9,388 bases of DNA from Sulfurovum sp. GTDB lineage: Bacteria; Campylobacterota; Campylobacteria; Campylobacterales; Sulfurovaceae. The DNA lies in assembly GCA_020726085.1 (NCBI GenBank), contig DYTG01000070.1:1-9388 (forward strand), given 5' to 3'. The notes beneath the pieces are model-generated. The model had not been told where the DNA came from, did not search any database, and saw nothing but the letters and a program-made list of their open reading frames with translations. Both the position numbers and the translations under genes were made by a program. Below are positions 1 through 5,299 of the stretch, piece by piece; position 1 is the stretch's first letter, and each line of letters starts with the position of its first letter.

Positions 1-36
1 GTGAAACTTGACAAGTATTTTATTTAAAAGCCTTGT

Positions 37-72
37 TGGTGAAGTTTCAAGCGTGGGTTCAACTAATCACCA
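37..72 (+). terminator. Stem-loop upstream of the rplI promoter, possible terminator of the preceding gene
   Basis: TGGTGA (37-42) pairs with TCACCA (67-72). After a two-base AA bulge, AGTT (43-46) pairs with AACT (61-64), giving ten base pairs around a 14-nt loop. The sequence after it is only moderately T-rich (TTAAACTTTTG), so this is not a textbook intrinsic terminator. A second, incompatible pairing exists: TGAAACTT (2-9) with AAGTTTCA (42-49). Because the structure lies before the likely -10 of rplI, it more likely ends or regulates an upstream transcript than sits in the rplI leader. The gene it would belong to is outside the window. Confidence 0.3.
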
Positions 73-81
73 TTAAACTTT

Positions 82-90
82 TGCTAAAAT
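82..90 (+). promoter_or_regulatory. Extended -10 promoter for the rplI-hslV-hslU operon
   Basis: TGCTAAAAT at 82-90 has a TGN extension followed by a hexamer one base from TATAAT. It would start transcription near position 97 and leave a leader of about 36 nt before the rplI ATG. No good -35 is visible, which is common for sigma-70 promoters in Campylobacterota. A second TAAAAT at 105-110, with TTGCTA (81-86) as a weak -35, is an alternative that would give a leader of only about 16 nt. Confidence 0.45.
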
Positions 91-132
91 CAGTTTTTAG
101 ATTTTAAAATGTTTGCACACAAAGGATAAACA

Positions 133-576
133 ATGAAAGTATTACTGGTAAAAGATGTAAAATCGCTAGGCAACACAGGAGAGATAAAAGAGGTAAAAGA
201 TGGCTATGCCCAAAACTTTTTGATCAAAAAAGGATTGGCAAGATTGGCAACAACCCAAGTAATCGAGCAGTGGAAAGAGGATGAAGCCCAAAAGGCTCAA
301 ATGCTCAAAGATGAGATAAATCAGTTTCAAAACTACAAAAAACAACTTGAAAACATAACGGTTGTGATTACCAAAAAAGCAGCTCCTGTTGGCATTCAAG
401 GCAGCGTGGGCAAGGAGGATATTGTAGAGAAGCTCAAAAGTGCCTACAATATTGATATCGATAAAAAATCACTCGAACTCAAAAAAGCGATCAAAACCAC
501 GGGTATTCACGATGTCGATGCCAAGCTAGGACACGGCATTCATGCCAATATTCGCATCGAAGTAGTAAGTGAGTAG
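133..576 (+). CDS. rplI: 50S ribosomal protein L9
   Basis: This encodes 147 residues, the usual length of bacterial L9, a protein of the large ribosomal subunit that binds 23S rRNA near the L1 stalk and helps keep the reading frame. The family signature is complete in the N-terminal domain: G13, G16, V21, G24-Y25, N28-F29-L30, G34 and A36. A charged helical linker (about residues 41-74) joins it to the C-terminal domain (about 75-147), which ends IRIEVVSE. The ATG at 133 is preceded by AAAGGA (121-126), a good ribosome-binding site. It is the first gene of a tight operon, with hslV beginning only two bases after its stop, so L9 and the protease are almost certainly cotranscribed. The rplI-hslV-hslU order is known from Campylobacter. 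Nothing in the protein looks damaged. Confidence 0.98.
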   Translation: MKVLLVKDVKSLGNTGEIKEVKDGYAQNFLIKKGLARLATTQVIEQWKEDEAQKAQMLKDEINQFQNYKKQLENITVVITKKAAPVGIQGSVGKEDIVEKLKSAYNIDIDKKSLELKKAIKTTGIHDVDAKLGHGIHANIRIEVVSE

Positions 577-578
577 TC

Positions 579-1109
579 GTGTTTGAGGCAACGACAATAC
601 TAGGCTACAAAGGCAAAAACGCAGCCGTCATTGGCGGAGATGGGCAGGTAACCTTTGGGAATGCTATCCTCAAAGGCAATGCCAATAAGATTCGCAAACT
701 TTTTGATGGCAAAATTTTGGCAGGATTTGCAGGAAGCACGGCGGATGCTTTTACGCTTTTTGATATGTTTGAGGGGATTCTCAATGAAAAAAAGGGCGAT
801 TTGTTTCGCTCAGTCATTGAGTTTTCCAAGCAATGGCGAAAAGATAAACATTTGCGTTCATTAGAGGCGATGATGATAGTACTCAACCGTGAGCATATCT
901 TTATCCTTTCGGGTAATGGCGATGTGGTAGAGCCTGAAGATGGGCAAATAGCCGCTATTGGAAGCGGAGGCAACTACGCACTATCAGCCGCACGGGCTTT
1001 GGCAAAACACGCTACGATGGATGAAATAAGCCTTGTGCAAGAGTCCTTGATGATAGCGGGTGAGCTGTGTATCTATACCAATCAAAACATTAAAATATTA
1101 GAGCTATAA
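579..1109 (+). CDS. hslV: ATP-dependent protease subunit HslV (ClpQ)
   Basis: HslV is the proteasome-like peptidase that forms two stacked hexameric rings and degrades unfolded or regulatory cytoplasmic proteins delivered by HslU. The 176-residue product has the expected landmarks: the Thr-Thr-Ile N-terminal segment (T5-T6), IGGDGQVTFGN (18-28) with the conserved Asp at 21, Lys37 equivalent to the catalytic-site lysine, AGFAGSTADAFTLFD (48-62), SGNGDVVEPEDG (111-122), AIGSGGNYALSAARAL (126-141) and the C-terminal GELCIYTNQNIKILEL. The nucleophile should be Thr5, so four residues (MFEA) must be removed before it is exposed. Escherichia coli loses only its Met. The GTG at 579 is two bases after the rplI stop with a weak ribosome-binding site inside rplI, suggesting translational coupling. 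hslU follows after 7 bases. Confidence 0.97.
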   Translation: MFEATTILGYKGKNAAVIGGDGQVTFGNAILKGNANKIRKLFDGKILAGFAGSTADAFTLFDMFEGILNEKKGDLFRSVIEFSKQWRKDKHLRSLEAMMIVLNREHIFILSGNGDVVEPEDGQIAAIGSGGNYALSAARALAKHATMDEISLVQESLMIAGELCIYTNQNIKILEL

Positions 1110-1116
1110 GGAAGAG

Positions 1117-2445
1117 TTGTTGGAGAATTTGACACCTAAAGAGATTGTAGAGTATCTTGATAAGTATGTTATAGGACAAGAAAAGGCCAAAAAGACCATC
1201 GCCGTAGCCTTGCGTAATCGCTACCGTCGCATGAAGTTGTCCCCTGAAATTCAAAAAGATATTGTACCCAAAAATATTTTGATGATAGGCAATACGGGAG
1301 TGGGCAAAACGGAGATTGCTAGACGACTCGCCTCTATGATGAGTCTGCCTTTTATCAAAGTCGAAGCGAGTAAATACACCGAAGTAGGCTTTGTAGGGCG
1401 TGACGTAGAGTCAATGGTGAGGGATTTGGCAATGGTTTCGATAGGAATTGTCAAAGAGGAGATGACCAAAGGCAACGAAGAAAAAATTGAAGCCTATATC
1501 GAAAACAAAATCATCGAACAGCTTTTGCCACCTCTACCTACTGGGGCTACCGAGGAGAAAAAGAGCGACTACGAACGAAGCTTTGCTAAGATGCAAGAAC
1601 GCCTTGCCAAAGGGGAGCTAGAGCATCTCAAAATCAATGTAGAGATTACCCAAGATGCTTTTGATTTTGGTGATAACGCCATGCCCATGCACATCATTGA
1701 GGTACAAGAGTCGATTTCCAAAGTACTAGGCGGACTCAACAAGCCCAAAAAAAAGGAGGTGAGCGTCAAAGAGGCTAGACCCATTTTAGCCCAAGAGGCG
1801 ACGCACTATCTGCTTGATGAGGAGAGTATCAAAAAAGAGGCACTTGAACGGGCACAAACGGGAGGGATTATCTTTATTGATGAGATTGACAAGGTAGCGG
1901 TTTCAAGCTCAAATAGCCGACAAGACCCAAGCAAAGAGGGAGTGCAGCGTGATTTGCTTCCTATCGTAGAGGGTTCCAATGTCCATACCAAATTGGGAGT
2001 ACTCAAAACCGATCATATTTTGTTTATCGCCGCTGGAGCCTTTCATCTCTCCAAACCCAGTGACCTTATCCCAGAACTTCAAGGGCGTTTTCCGTTGCGT
2101 GTCGAGCTTGATTGCCTCAGTGAAGAGACGCTCTATCGCATCTTGACCGAACCTAAAAACTCTATCGTACAACAATACAAGCTATTAATGGGCGTTGAGG
2201 GCGTGGCGTTGCTCTTCAAAGAAGAGGCACTAAGAGCCGTAGCCAAATACGCTTTTATGGCTAACGAGAAGAGCGAAGATATTGGAGCAAGAAGATTGCA
2301 TACGATTATGGAAAAGGTACTTGAAGAGATTAGCTTTGAAGCCGATAAACACCACGGCGAAGCTATCGAGATCGATGAAGCACTCGTAAACCAACAAATT
2401 GGCGAAATCGTCAAAGATGAGGACGCTACACGCTATATTTTGTAA
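1117..2445 (+). CDS. hslU: ATP-dependent protease ATPase subunit HslU (ClpY)
   Basis: HslU is the AAA+ hexameric unfoldase that caps HslV, binds substrates, unfolds them with ATP and feeds them into the peptidase chamber. The 442-residue product carries Walker A GNTGVGKT (58-65), the pore loop GFVG (91-94, family GYVG), an intermediate domain of about 110-240, Walker B IIFIDEID (251-258), the arginine-finger region ELQGRFPLRVEL (320-331) and sensor-2 GARR (390-393). It ends in TRYIL, the tail that inserts into HslV and activates it. No ATG is available. TTG at 1117 or the adjacent TTG at 1120 must initiate. AAGGA at 1108-1112 is nearer the usual spacing for 1120, which would give MENLTPKEIV. 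The stop faces mtnN on the other strand. The era gene that I recall next to hslU in Campylobacter is absent. Confidence 0.97.
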   Translation: MLENLTPKEIVEYLDKYVIGQEKAKKTIAVALRNRYRRMKLSPEIQKDIVPKNILMIGNTGVGKTEIARRLASMMSLPFIKVEASKYTEVGFVGRDVESMVRDLAMVSIGIVKEEMTKGNEEKIEAYIENKIIEQLLPPLPTGATEEKKSDYERSFAKMQERLAKGELEHLKINVEITQDAFDFGDNAMPMHIIEVQESISKVLGGLNKPKKKEVSVKEARPILAQEATHYLLDEESIKKEALERAQTGGIIFIDEIDKVAVSSSNSRQDPSKEGVQRDLLPIVEGSNVHTKLGVLKTDHILFIAAGAFHLSKPSDLIPELQGRFPLRVELDCLSEETLYRILTEPKNSIVQQYKLLMGVEGVALLFKEEALRAVAKYAFMANEKSEDIGARRLHTIMEKVLEEISFEADKHHGEAIEIDEALVNQQIGEIVKDEDATRYIL

Positions 2446-2469
2446 CCGATATTACGACCTATAGGGATA

Positions 2470-2495
2470 GAGAAGTAAACCTCTTCTCCCGAGGT
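2470..2495. terminator. Overlapping hairpins between convergent hslU and mtnN
   Basis: Two alternative stems share the same bases. GAGAAG (2470-2475) can pair with CTTCTC (2483-2488), or ACCTC (2479-2483) can pair with GAGGT (2491-2495). Neither is followed by a clear T-run on the plus strand. On the minus strand the ACCTC/GAGGT hairpin is followed by TTTACTTCTCT, a weak pyrimidine tail. The position, in a 66-bp gap between two genes that converge, is what suggests a bidirectional terminator. The sequence alone is not strong. Confidence 0.35.
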
Positions 2496-2511
2496 GGAAC
2501 GAGAAAAAGGA

Positions 2512-3201
2512 TTACTCCATCGCCTCTATCATATTCAATATAAAATTCGCACTTACTTTTGCGGAGTTTTGTAAAAAGGTATCGAAATCGACATTGGCGT
2601 TGTCGTCTGCACTATCGCTAATGGCTCGAAGGATAAAAAACGGTACATTCATCGCATTGCAAACCACCGCTACGCTGCTTCCCTCCATCTCCAGTGCGTC
2701 GGCACAGAAGGTATCGCTTATCCATGCTTTGCGACTCGAATCGGCGACAAATTGATCACCAGTGGCGATAATGCCCTCGTAGAGATGAACAGTGAGCTTA
2801 GAAGCTACTTCTTTGGCAATATCTATCAAACCCTCATCGCTATGGACAAATTGGCTTCCCTCAGGGACATAACCAAAGGGGTGTCCAAAGGCACTAATAT
2901 CAAGGTCGTGTTGGCACAACTTATTGGCTACAATCAAATCCCCAATGGTGAGATTTTTATTGATAGCACCCGCCACACCGCTAAAGAGCAACCTATCGCA
3001 TCTAAATTTTTCAATCAAAATCGTAGCGGTCAAAGAGGCAAAGACTTTGCCAATTTTGGAATAAGCTATGACGACCTCTTTGCCTTGGTAGGTGGCTTCA
3101 TAATATTTGTTGTTGGCGTAAGTTGTCTCTTTGATATTCTCTACTTGAGCCAACAACGGCTCTATCTCTTCGGGCATAGCTCCCATAATGGCTATTTTCA
3201 T
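2512..3201 (-). CDS. mtnN: 5'-methylthioadenosine/S-adenosylhomocysteine nucleosidase (also aminodeoxyfutalosine nucleosidase)
   Basis: The enzyme cleaves the N-glycosidic bond of methylthioadenosine, S-adenosylhomocysteine and, in Campylobacterota, 6-amino-6-deoxyfutalosine, releasing adenine in the cytoplasm. The last activity makes it part of the futalosine route to menaquinone (MqnB role). The product has 229 residues, normal for the family. Visible landmarks are GAMPEEIEPL (7-16) with the conserved Glu12, SKIGKVFASL (48-57), FSGVAGAI (73-80), SAFGHPFGYVPEG (103-115), GDQFV (148-152), the ribose-binding EMEG (171-174) and AISDSADD (193-200), where Asp196 is the catalytic acid. It closely resembles the Helicobacter pylori enzyme as I remember it. 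It starts 3 bases after the fabD stop with a weak ribosome-binding site (GAGA), so it is probably coupled to fabD. The substrate range is inferred from the family and cannot be read from the sequence. Confidence 0.95.
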   Translation of the reverse strand: MKIAIMGAMPEEIEPLLAQVENIKETTYANNKYYEATYQGKEVVIAYSKIGKVFASLTATILIEKFRCDRLLFSGVAGAINKNLTIGDLIVANKLCQHDLDISAFGHPFGYVPEGSQFVHSDEGLIDIAKEVASKLTVHLYEGIIATGDQFVADSSRKAWISDTFCADALEMEGSSVAVVCNAMNVPFFILRAISDSADDNANVDFDTFLQNSAKVSANFILNMIEAME

Positions 3202-3204
3202 ACG

Positions 3205-4146
3205 CTATCTCAATGCTTTGATGTGAGCAATAGTATCTTCAAGTGAGGCTCTATCGCTTACGACAAAATGGGGCTTTGCGGTGGCTCTTTTGTTGAGTCC
3301 TTTGAGTACTCCTCCATGTCCAAATTCGATGTAGCAATCGACTTCATCATCAAAAGCTGCAATGGATTGTTTGTAGAGTACGGGCGAAGTGAGTTGGTCG
3401 GTCAAAAGTCCCAATGCCTCCTCTTTGGTTTGATACATCTTAGCTGTGACATTGGATACTACAGGAGCGGTAAATTCATCTTTGAGTACCTCTGTGAGTT
3501 TGGCTTTGAGCGGCTCTTTGGCACTATCAAGCAAAGGACAGTGACTTGCTACCGACATATTGAGCAACATTGCCCGTTTGGCTTTGTGGGCTTTGAGTAC
3601 TTCGACGAGTTCTTCAAGGTCGCTCTTGATACCTGCAATGACAATTTGCCCATCGGCATTGTAATTGACTGCCCACACTCTCTTGCCTAGCCCTCTTTGT
3701 GCTGTGCAAATCTCCTCAACCGTTTCATCTTCAAGCCCCAACGCCACAAGCATCCCCACATCTTGCCCCTCACACGCTTGTGCCATGAGTTTGCCTCTTA
3801 GGTGTACAAGCTCTACGGCGTCCATTGCATCCATTGCGCCCACACTTACCAACGCACTAAATTCACCCAATGAGTGACCTAAAGCATAATAGGGCTTAAT
3901 GGGCATTTCATTGGCGAAGAGTTGATGGGCTATAGCGCTTACAAGCAAAATAGCGGGTTGGGTAAATTGTGTCTTTTCGAGTCTATCGTTGGGAACAAAC
4001 AAAAGCTCCGCAAAATCAAAACCGCATCGCTTTGAAGCCTCTTCTATCATCGCCTTGGCCACCTCTGAGTGGTTGTAAAAATCCTCTCCCATACCTGTAG
4101 CTTGTGAGCCTTGTCCTGGGAATAAAAATGCACATTTAATTGACAT
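3205..4146 (-). CDS. fabD: Malonyl-CoA:acyl carrier protein transacylase
   Basis: FabD moves malonate from malonyl-CoA to the phosphopantetheine arm of acyl carrier protein, loading the two-carbon donor for type II fatty-acid synthesis in the cytoplasm. The 313-residue product is full length. It contains GQGSQ (11-15) near the N-terminus, the nucleophile motif GHSLGE (90-95) with Ser92, the conserved Arg117 that binds the malonyl carboxylate, SVASHCPLL (198-206) with the catalytic His202, and FGHGGVLKGLNKR (275-287) in place of the common GPGKVL loop. The ATG at 4144-4146 has a good AAGGA ribosome-binding site six bases upstream. mtnN follows after 3 bases. The same fabD-pfs pairing occurs in Helicobacter and Campylobacter, as I recall. 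A likely promoter lies just upstream, so fabD need not depend on the preceding hypothetical gene. Confidence 0.97.
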   Translation of the reverse strand: MSIKCAFLFPGQGSQATGMGEDFYNHSEVAKAMIEEASKRCGFDFAELLFVPNDRLEKTQFTQPAILLVSAIAHQLFANEMPIKPYYALGHSLGEFSALVSVGAMDAMDAVELVHLRGKLMAQACEGQDVGMLVALGLEDETVEEICTAQRGLGKRVWAVNYNADGQIVIAGIKSDLEELVEVLKAHKAKRAMLLNMSVASHCPLLDSAKEPLKAKLTEVLKDEFTAPVVSNVTAKMYQTKEEALGLLTDQLTSPVLYKQSIAAFDDEVDCYIEFGHGGVLKGLNKRATAKPHFVVSDRASLEDTIAHIKALR

Positions 4147-4172
4147 ATATAATCCTTAAAATAAATGATACA

Positions 4173-4181
4173 ATTTTAACA
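4173..4181 (-). promoter_or_regulatory. Extended -10 promoter for fabD-mtnN
   Basis: Read on the minus strand, 4181 to 4173 is TGTTAAAAT, a TGN extension plus a hexamer one base from TATAAT. It would start transcription near 4166, about 20 nt before the fabD ATG. It sits immediately after the stop of the upstream minus-strand gene, so fabD-mtnN could be transcribed both independently and by read-through. No -35 is evident. Confidence 0.4.
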
Positions 4182-4183
4182 GA

Positions 4184-4612
4184 TTAATATAAATCTAAGA
4201 GTTCATTAATACTTTTTTTGATGCATTGTGTCCTAGCTACTCCCTTTTGCCCCTTGCAACTATCGTGAATATACTGCTGTTCGAGGTCTGAAAAGTTGGA
4301 AATATCAATCGTGTCGCTACTGGGTGATGAATAGGTTGGTGTTTTCTGAGGTCTTTCGTGCTTCATGGCGTTGATGTATTGATCTTGTTGTGCCTCTTGT
4401 TTCTCTTTTTTGATTTTTAGATTGGTAGAAAAAATGAGAAAGACAAACAATCCAACACCTGCAACAATCTCCAAAATAGGCGGTTTGCCCTTAGGTTTGG
4501 GTTTGGGCTTTAGCTTAAGACACTCAGGAACAGGTGGACATTTCCCCTCAATCGTAACGGTTGAATACTCGGGTGCGGGTGGGACAGGTGGTGCTGGTGG
4601 TGGATTGGCCAT
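4184..4612 (-). CDS. Proline-rich single-pass membrane protein of unknown function
   Basis: I do not recognise this family. The 142-residue product has no signal peptide. It begins with a proline-rich stretch (residues 4-14), has cysteines at 25 and 31, and then a Lys-Pro segment (33-45, with KPKPKPKGKPP). One hydrophobic segment, about 46-64 (ILEIVAGVGLFVFLIFSTN), is followed by a basic/charged stretch (KIKKEKQE), a Ser/Pro-rich linker (88-99) and a helical C-terminal region with two cysteines, C119 and C130 (SCKGQKGVARTQC). Lysines on both sides of the membrane segment make topology uncertain. The Pro/Lys-rich part suggests an extended spacer, somewhat like TonB but with the opposite order. 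The ATG at 4612 has a weak GAGG-type ribosome-binding site and a strong TATAAT upstream. The gene lies before fabD and diverges from the Sel1 lipoprotein gene, sharing its regulatory region. A real gene is likely, because the opposite-strand frame gives only a low-complexity Gly-rich product. Confidence 0.8.
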   Translation of the reverse strand: MANPPPAPPVPPAPEYSTVTIEGKCPPVPECLKLKPKPKPKGKPPILEIVAGVGLFVFLIFSTNLKIKKEKQEAQQDQYINAMKHERPQKTPTYSSPSSDTIDISNFSDLEQQYIHDSCKGQKGVARTQCIKKSINELLDLY

Positions 4613-4653
4613 AATACTCTACCTCATCTTTTGAAATATTTGCATTTTAAGTC

Positions 4654-4662
4654 ATTATATCA
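4654..4662 (-). promoter_or_regulatory. Consensus extended -10 promoter for the proline-rich membrane protein gene
   Basis: Read on the minus strand, 4662 to 4654 is TGATATAAT: a perfect TATAAT with a TGN extension. Transcription would begin near 4647 and leave a leader of about 35 nt before the ATG at 4612. Its upstream (-35 side) overlaps the 19-bp palindrome at 4662-4680. Confidence 0.5.
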
Positions 4663-4680
4663 TATTATATTTAATAATAT
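4662..4680. promoter_or_regulatory. AT-rich perfect inverted repeat in the divergent promoter region, candidate operator
   Basis: The sequence is ATATTAT, five bases ATTTA, then ATAATAT: seven-base arms that match exactly. It lies between the -10 of the minus-strand membrane-protein gene (4654-4659) and the -10 of the lipoprotein gene (4695-4700), where a bound regulator could affect both. Because the region is almost all A and T, chance is a real possibility. It does not match a Fur or NikR site that I know in both spacing and arms. Confidence 0.3.
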
Positions 4681-4694
4681 CAAAGCAAATCTAT

Positions 4695-4700
4695 TATAAA
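4695..4700 (+). promoter_or_regulatory. -10 element for the Sel1 lipoprotein-thiL unit
   Basis: TATAAA at 4695-4700 differs from TATAAT at one base. It would start transcription near 4707, about 26 nt before the ATG at 4733. The ribosome-binding site is AGGA at 4722-4725 within AAGAAGGAATAGG. No -35 is clear. The AT-rich upstream tract could serve as an UP-like element. Confidence 0.4.
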
Positions 4701-4732
4701 ATAGTCAAAAGCAAGAGAAGAAGGAATAGGCG

Positions 4733-5296
4733 ATGAAAAATCTATGGCTAGTTTGGCTTATGCTGGTTACACTATTGAGTGGATGCGTTAAAAAAACCGA
4801 TAGATTAGCAAGAGAGAGTGCCGACACCACGCCCGTTGTCGATCCTGTGGCTATCTATCAAGAGGCTATTAATGCCAAAAAAGAGGACAATGTTTACCGT
4901 GCTATCTATTTGCACAAAAAAAATTGCGATATGGGATTTGGAGAGAGTTGCAACCGATTGGGTAAATTTTACTACAAAGGCACTTTTTTGACGCAAGACC
5001 TCACCAAAGCCCAAACCTTTTTTCACCGTGCATGCAAACTCGGTAGCAAAAAAGGATGTCAAAATGAGGGCAATATGCTACGTCTTGTATCGCAAGACTT
5101 TCCCGCAGCCTTTGCCGTCTATCAAGACAACTGTCTAAACGACCACTACGAATCGTGCTACAATATCGCCATGATGTATTCTGAAGGTAGAGGCGTAGAA
5201 CAAAGCTATCGAAGAGCCAAACGCTATTTCAAAAAAGCGTGCGATGGCGAAATCAAAAGAGCGTGTCAAATGCACGCCGAGATGCTACAGGAGTAA
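4733..5296 (+). CDS. Sel1-repeat lipoprotein with four CX7C pairs
   Basis: The 187-residue product starts with a lipoprotein signal peptide: MKNLW, a hydrophobic core, and lipobox LLSGC with the lipidated Cys18. It should therefore be anchored in the inner or outer membrane and face the periplasm or outside. The rest is Sel1-like/TPR-type alpha-alpha repeats, for example LGKFYYKGTFLTQDLTKAQTFFHRAC and IAMMYSEGRGVEQSYRRAKRYFKKAC motifs described here in parts: LGKFYYKG (76-83) and MMYSEGRGV (147-155). Each repeat carries a cysteine pair with identical spacing: C65/C73, C101/C109, C134/C142 and C170/C178, with periods of 36, 33 and 36. This pattern matches the Helicobacter cysteine-rich (Hcp) family, where each pair forms a disulfide bridging the repeat's helices. 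The exact role is unknown, and such proteins usually bind other proteins or cell-wall ligands. The gene overlaps the ribosome-binding site of thiL, implying cotranscription. Confidence 0.92.
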   Translation: MKNLWLVWLMLVTLLSGCVKKTDRLARESADTTPVVDPVAIYQEAINAKKEDNVYRAIYLHKKNCDMGFGESCNRLGKFYYKGTFLTQDLTKAQTFFHRACKLGSKKGCQNEGNMLRLVSQDFPAAFAVYQDNCLNDHYESCYNIAMMYSEGRGVEQSYRRAKRYFKKACDGEIKRACQMHAEMLQE

Positions 5297-5299
5297 CCA

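Noticed and set aside
51..72. tRNA-like 3' end (GTGGGTTCAACT...ACCA)
   Set aside because: The T-loop-like GGTTCAA has no matching T-stem on its 3' side, and no acceptor or anticodon arms can be drawn.
1..76. Short open stretches at the left edge (VKLDKYFI then stop; or a 23-codon run ending STNHH)
   Set aside because: Too short and without start signals to call. They could be the tail of an upstream gene, but nothing identifies it.
2752..3246. Long plus-strand open frame opposite mtnN
   Set aside because: It is antisense to a gene with all catalytic motifs, and its translation shows no family features.
4410..4634. Plus-strand open frame with a Gly-rich product opposite the proline-rich gene
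   Set aside because: The glycines are simply the complement of the proline codons. It has no start signal of its own and lies antisense to a gene with a consensus promoter.
4662..4680. Fur or NikR binding site
   Set aside because: The AT palindrome has arms like those of Helicobacter sites but the wrong spacing for NikR and the wrong centre for Fur, so only an unassigned operator is proposed.
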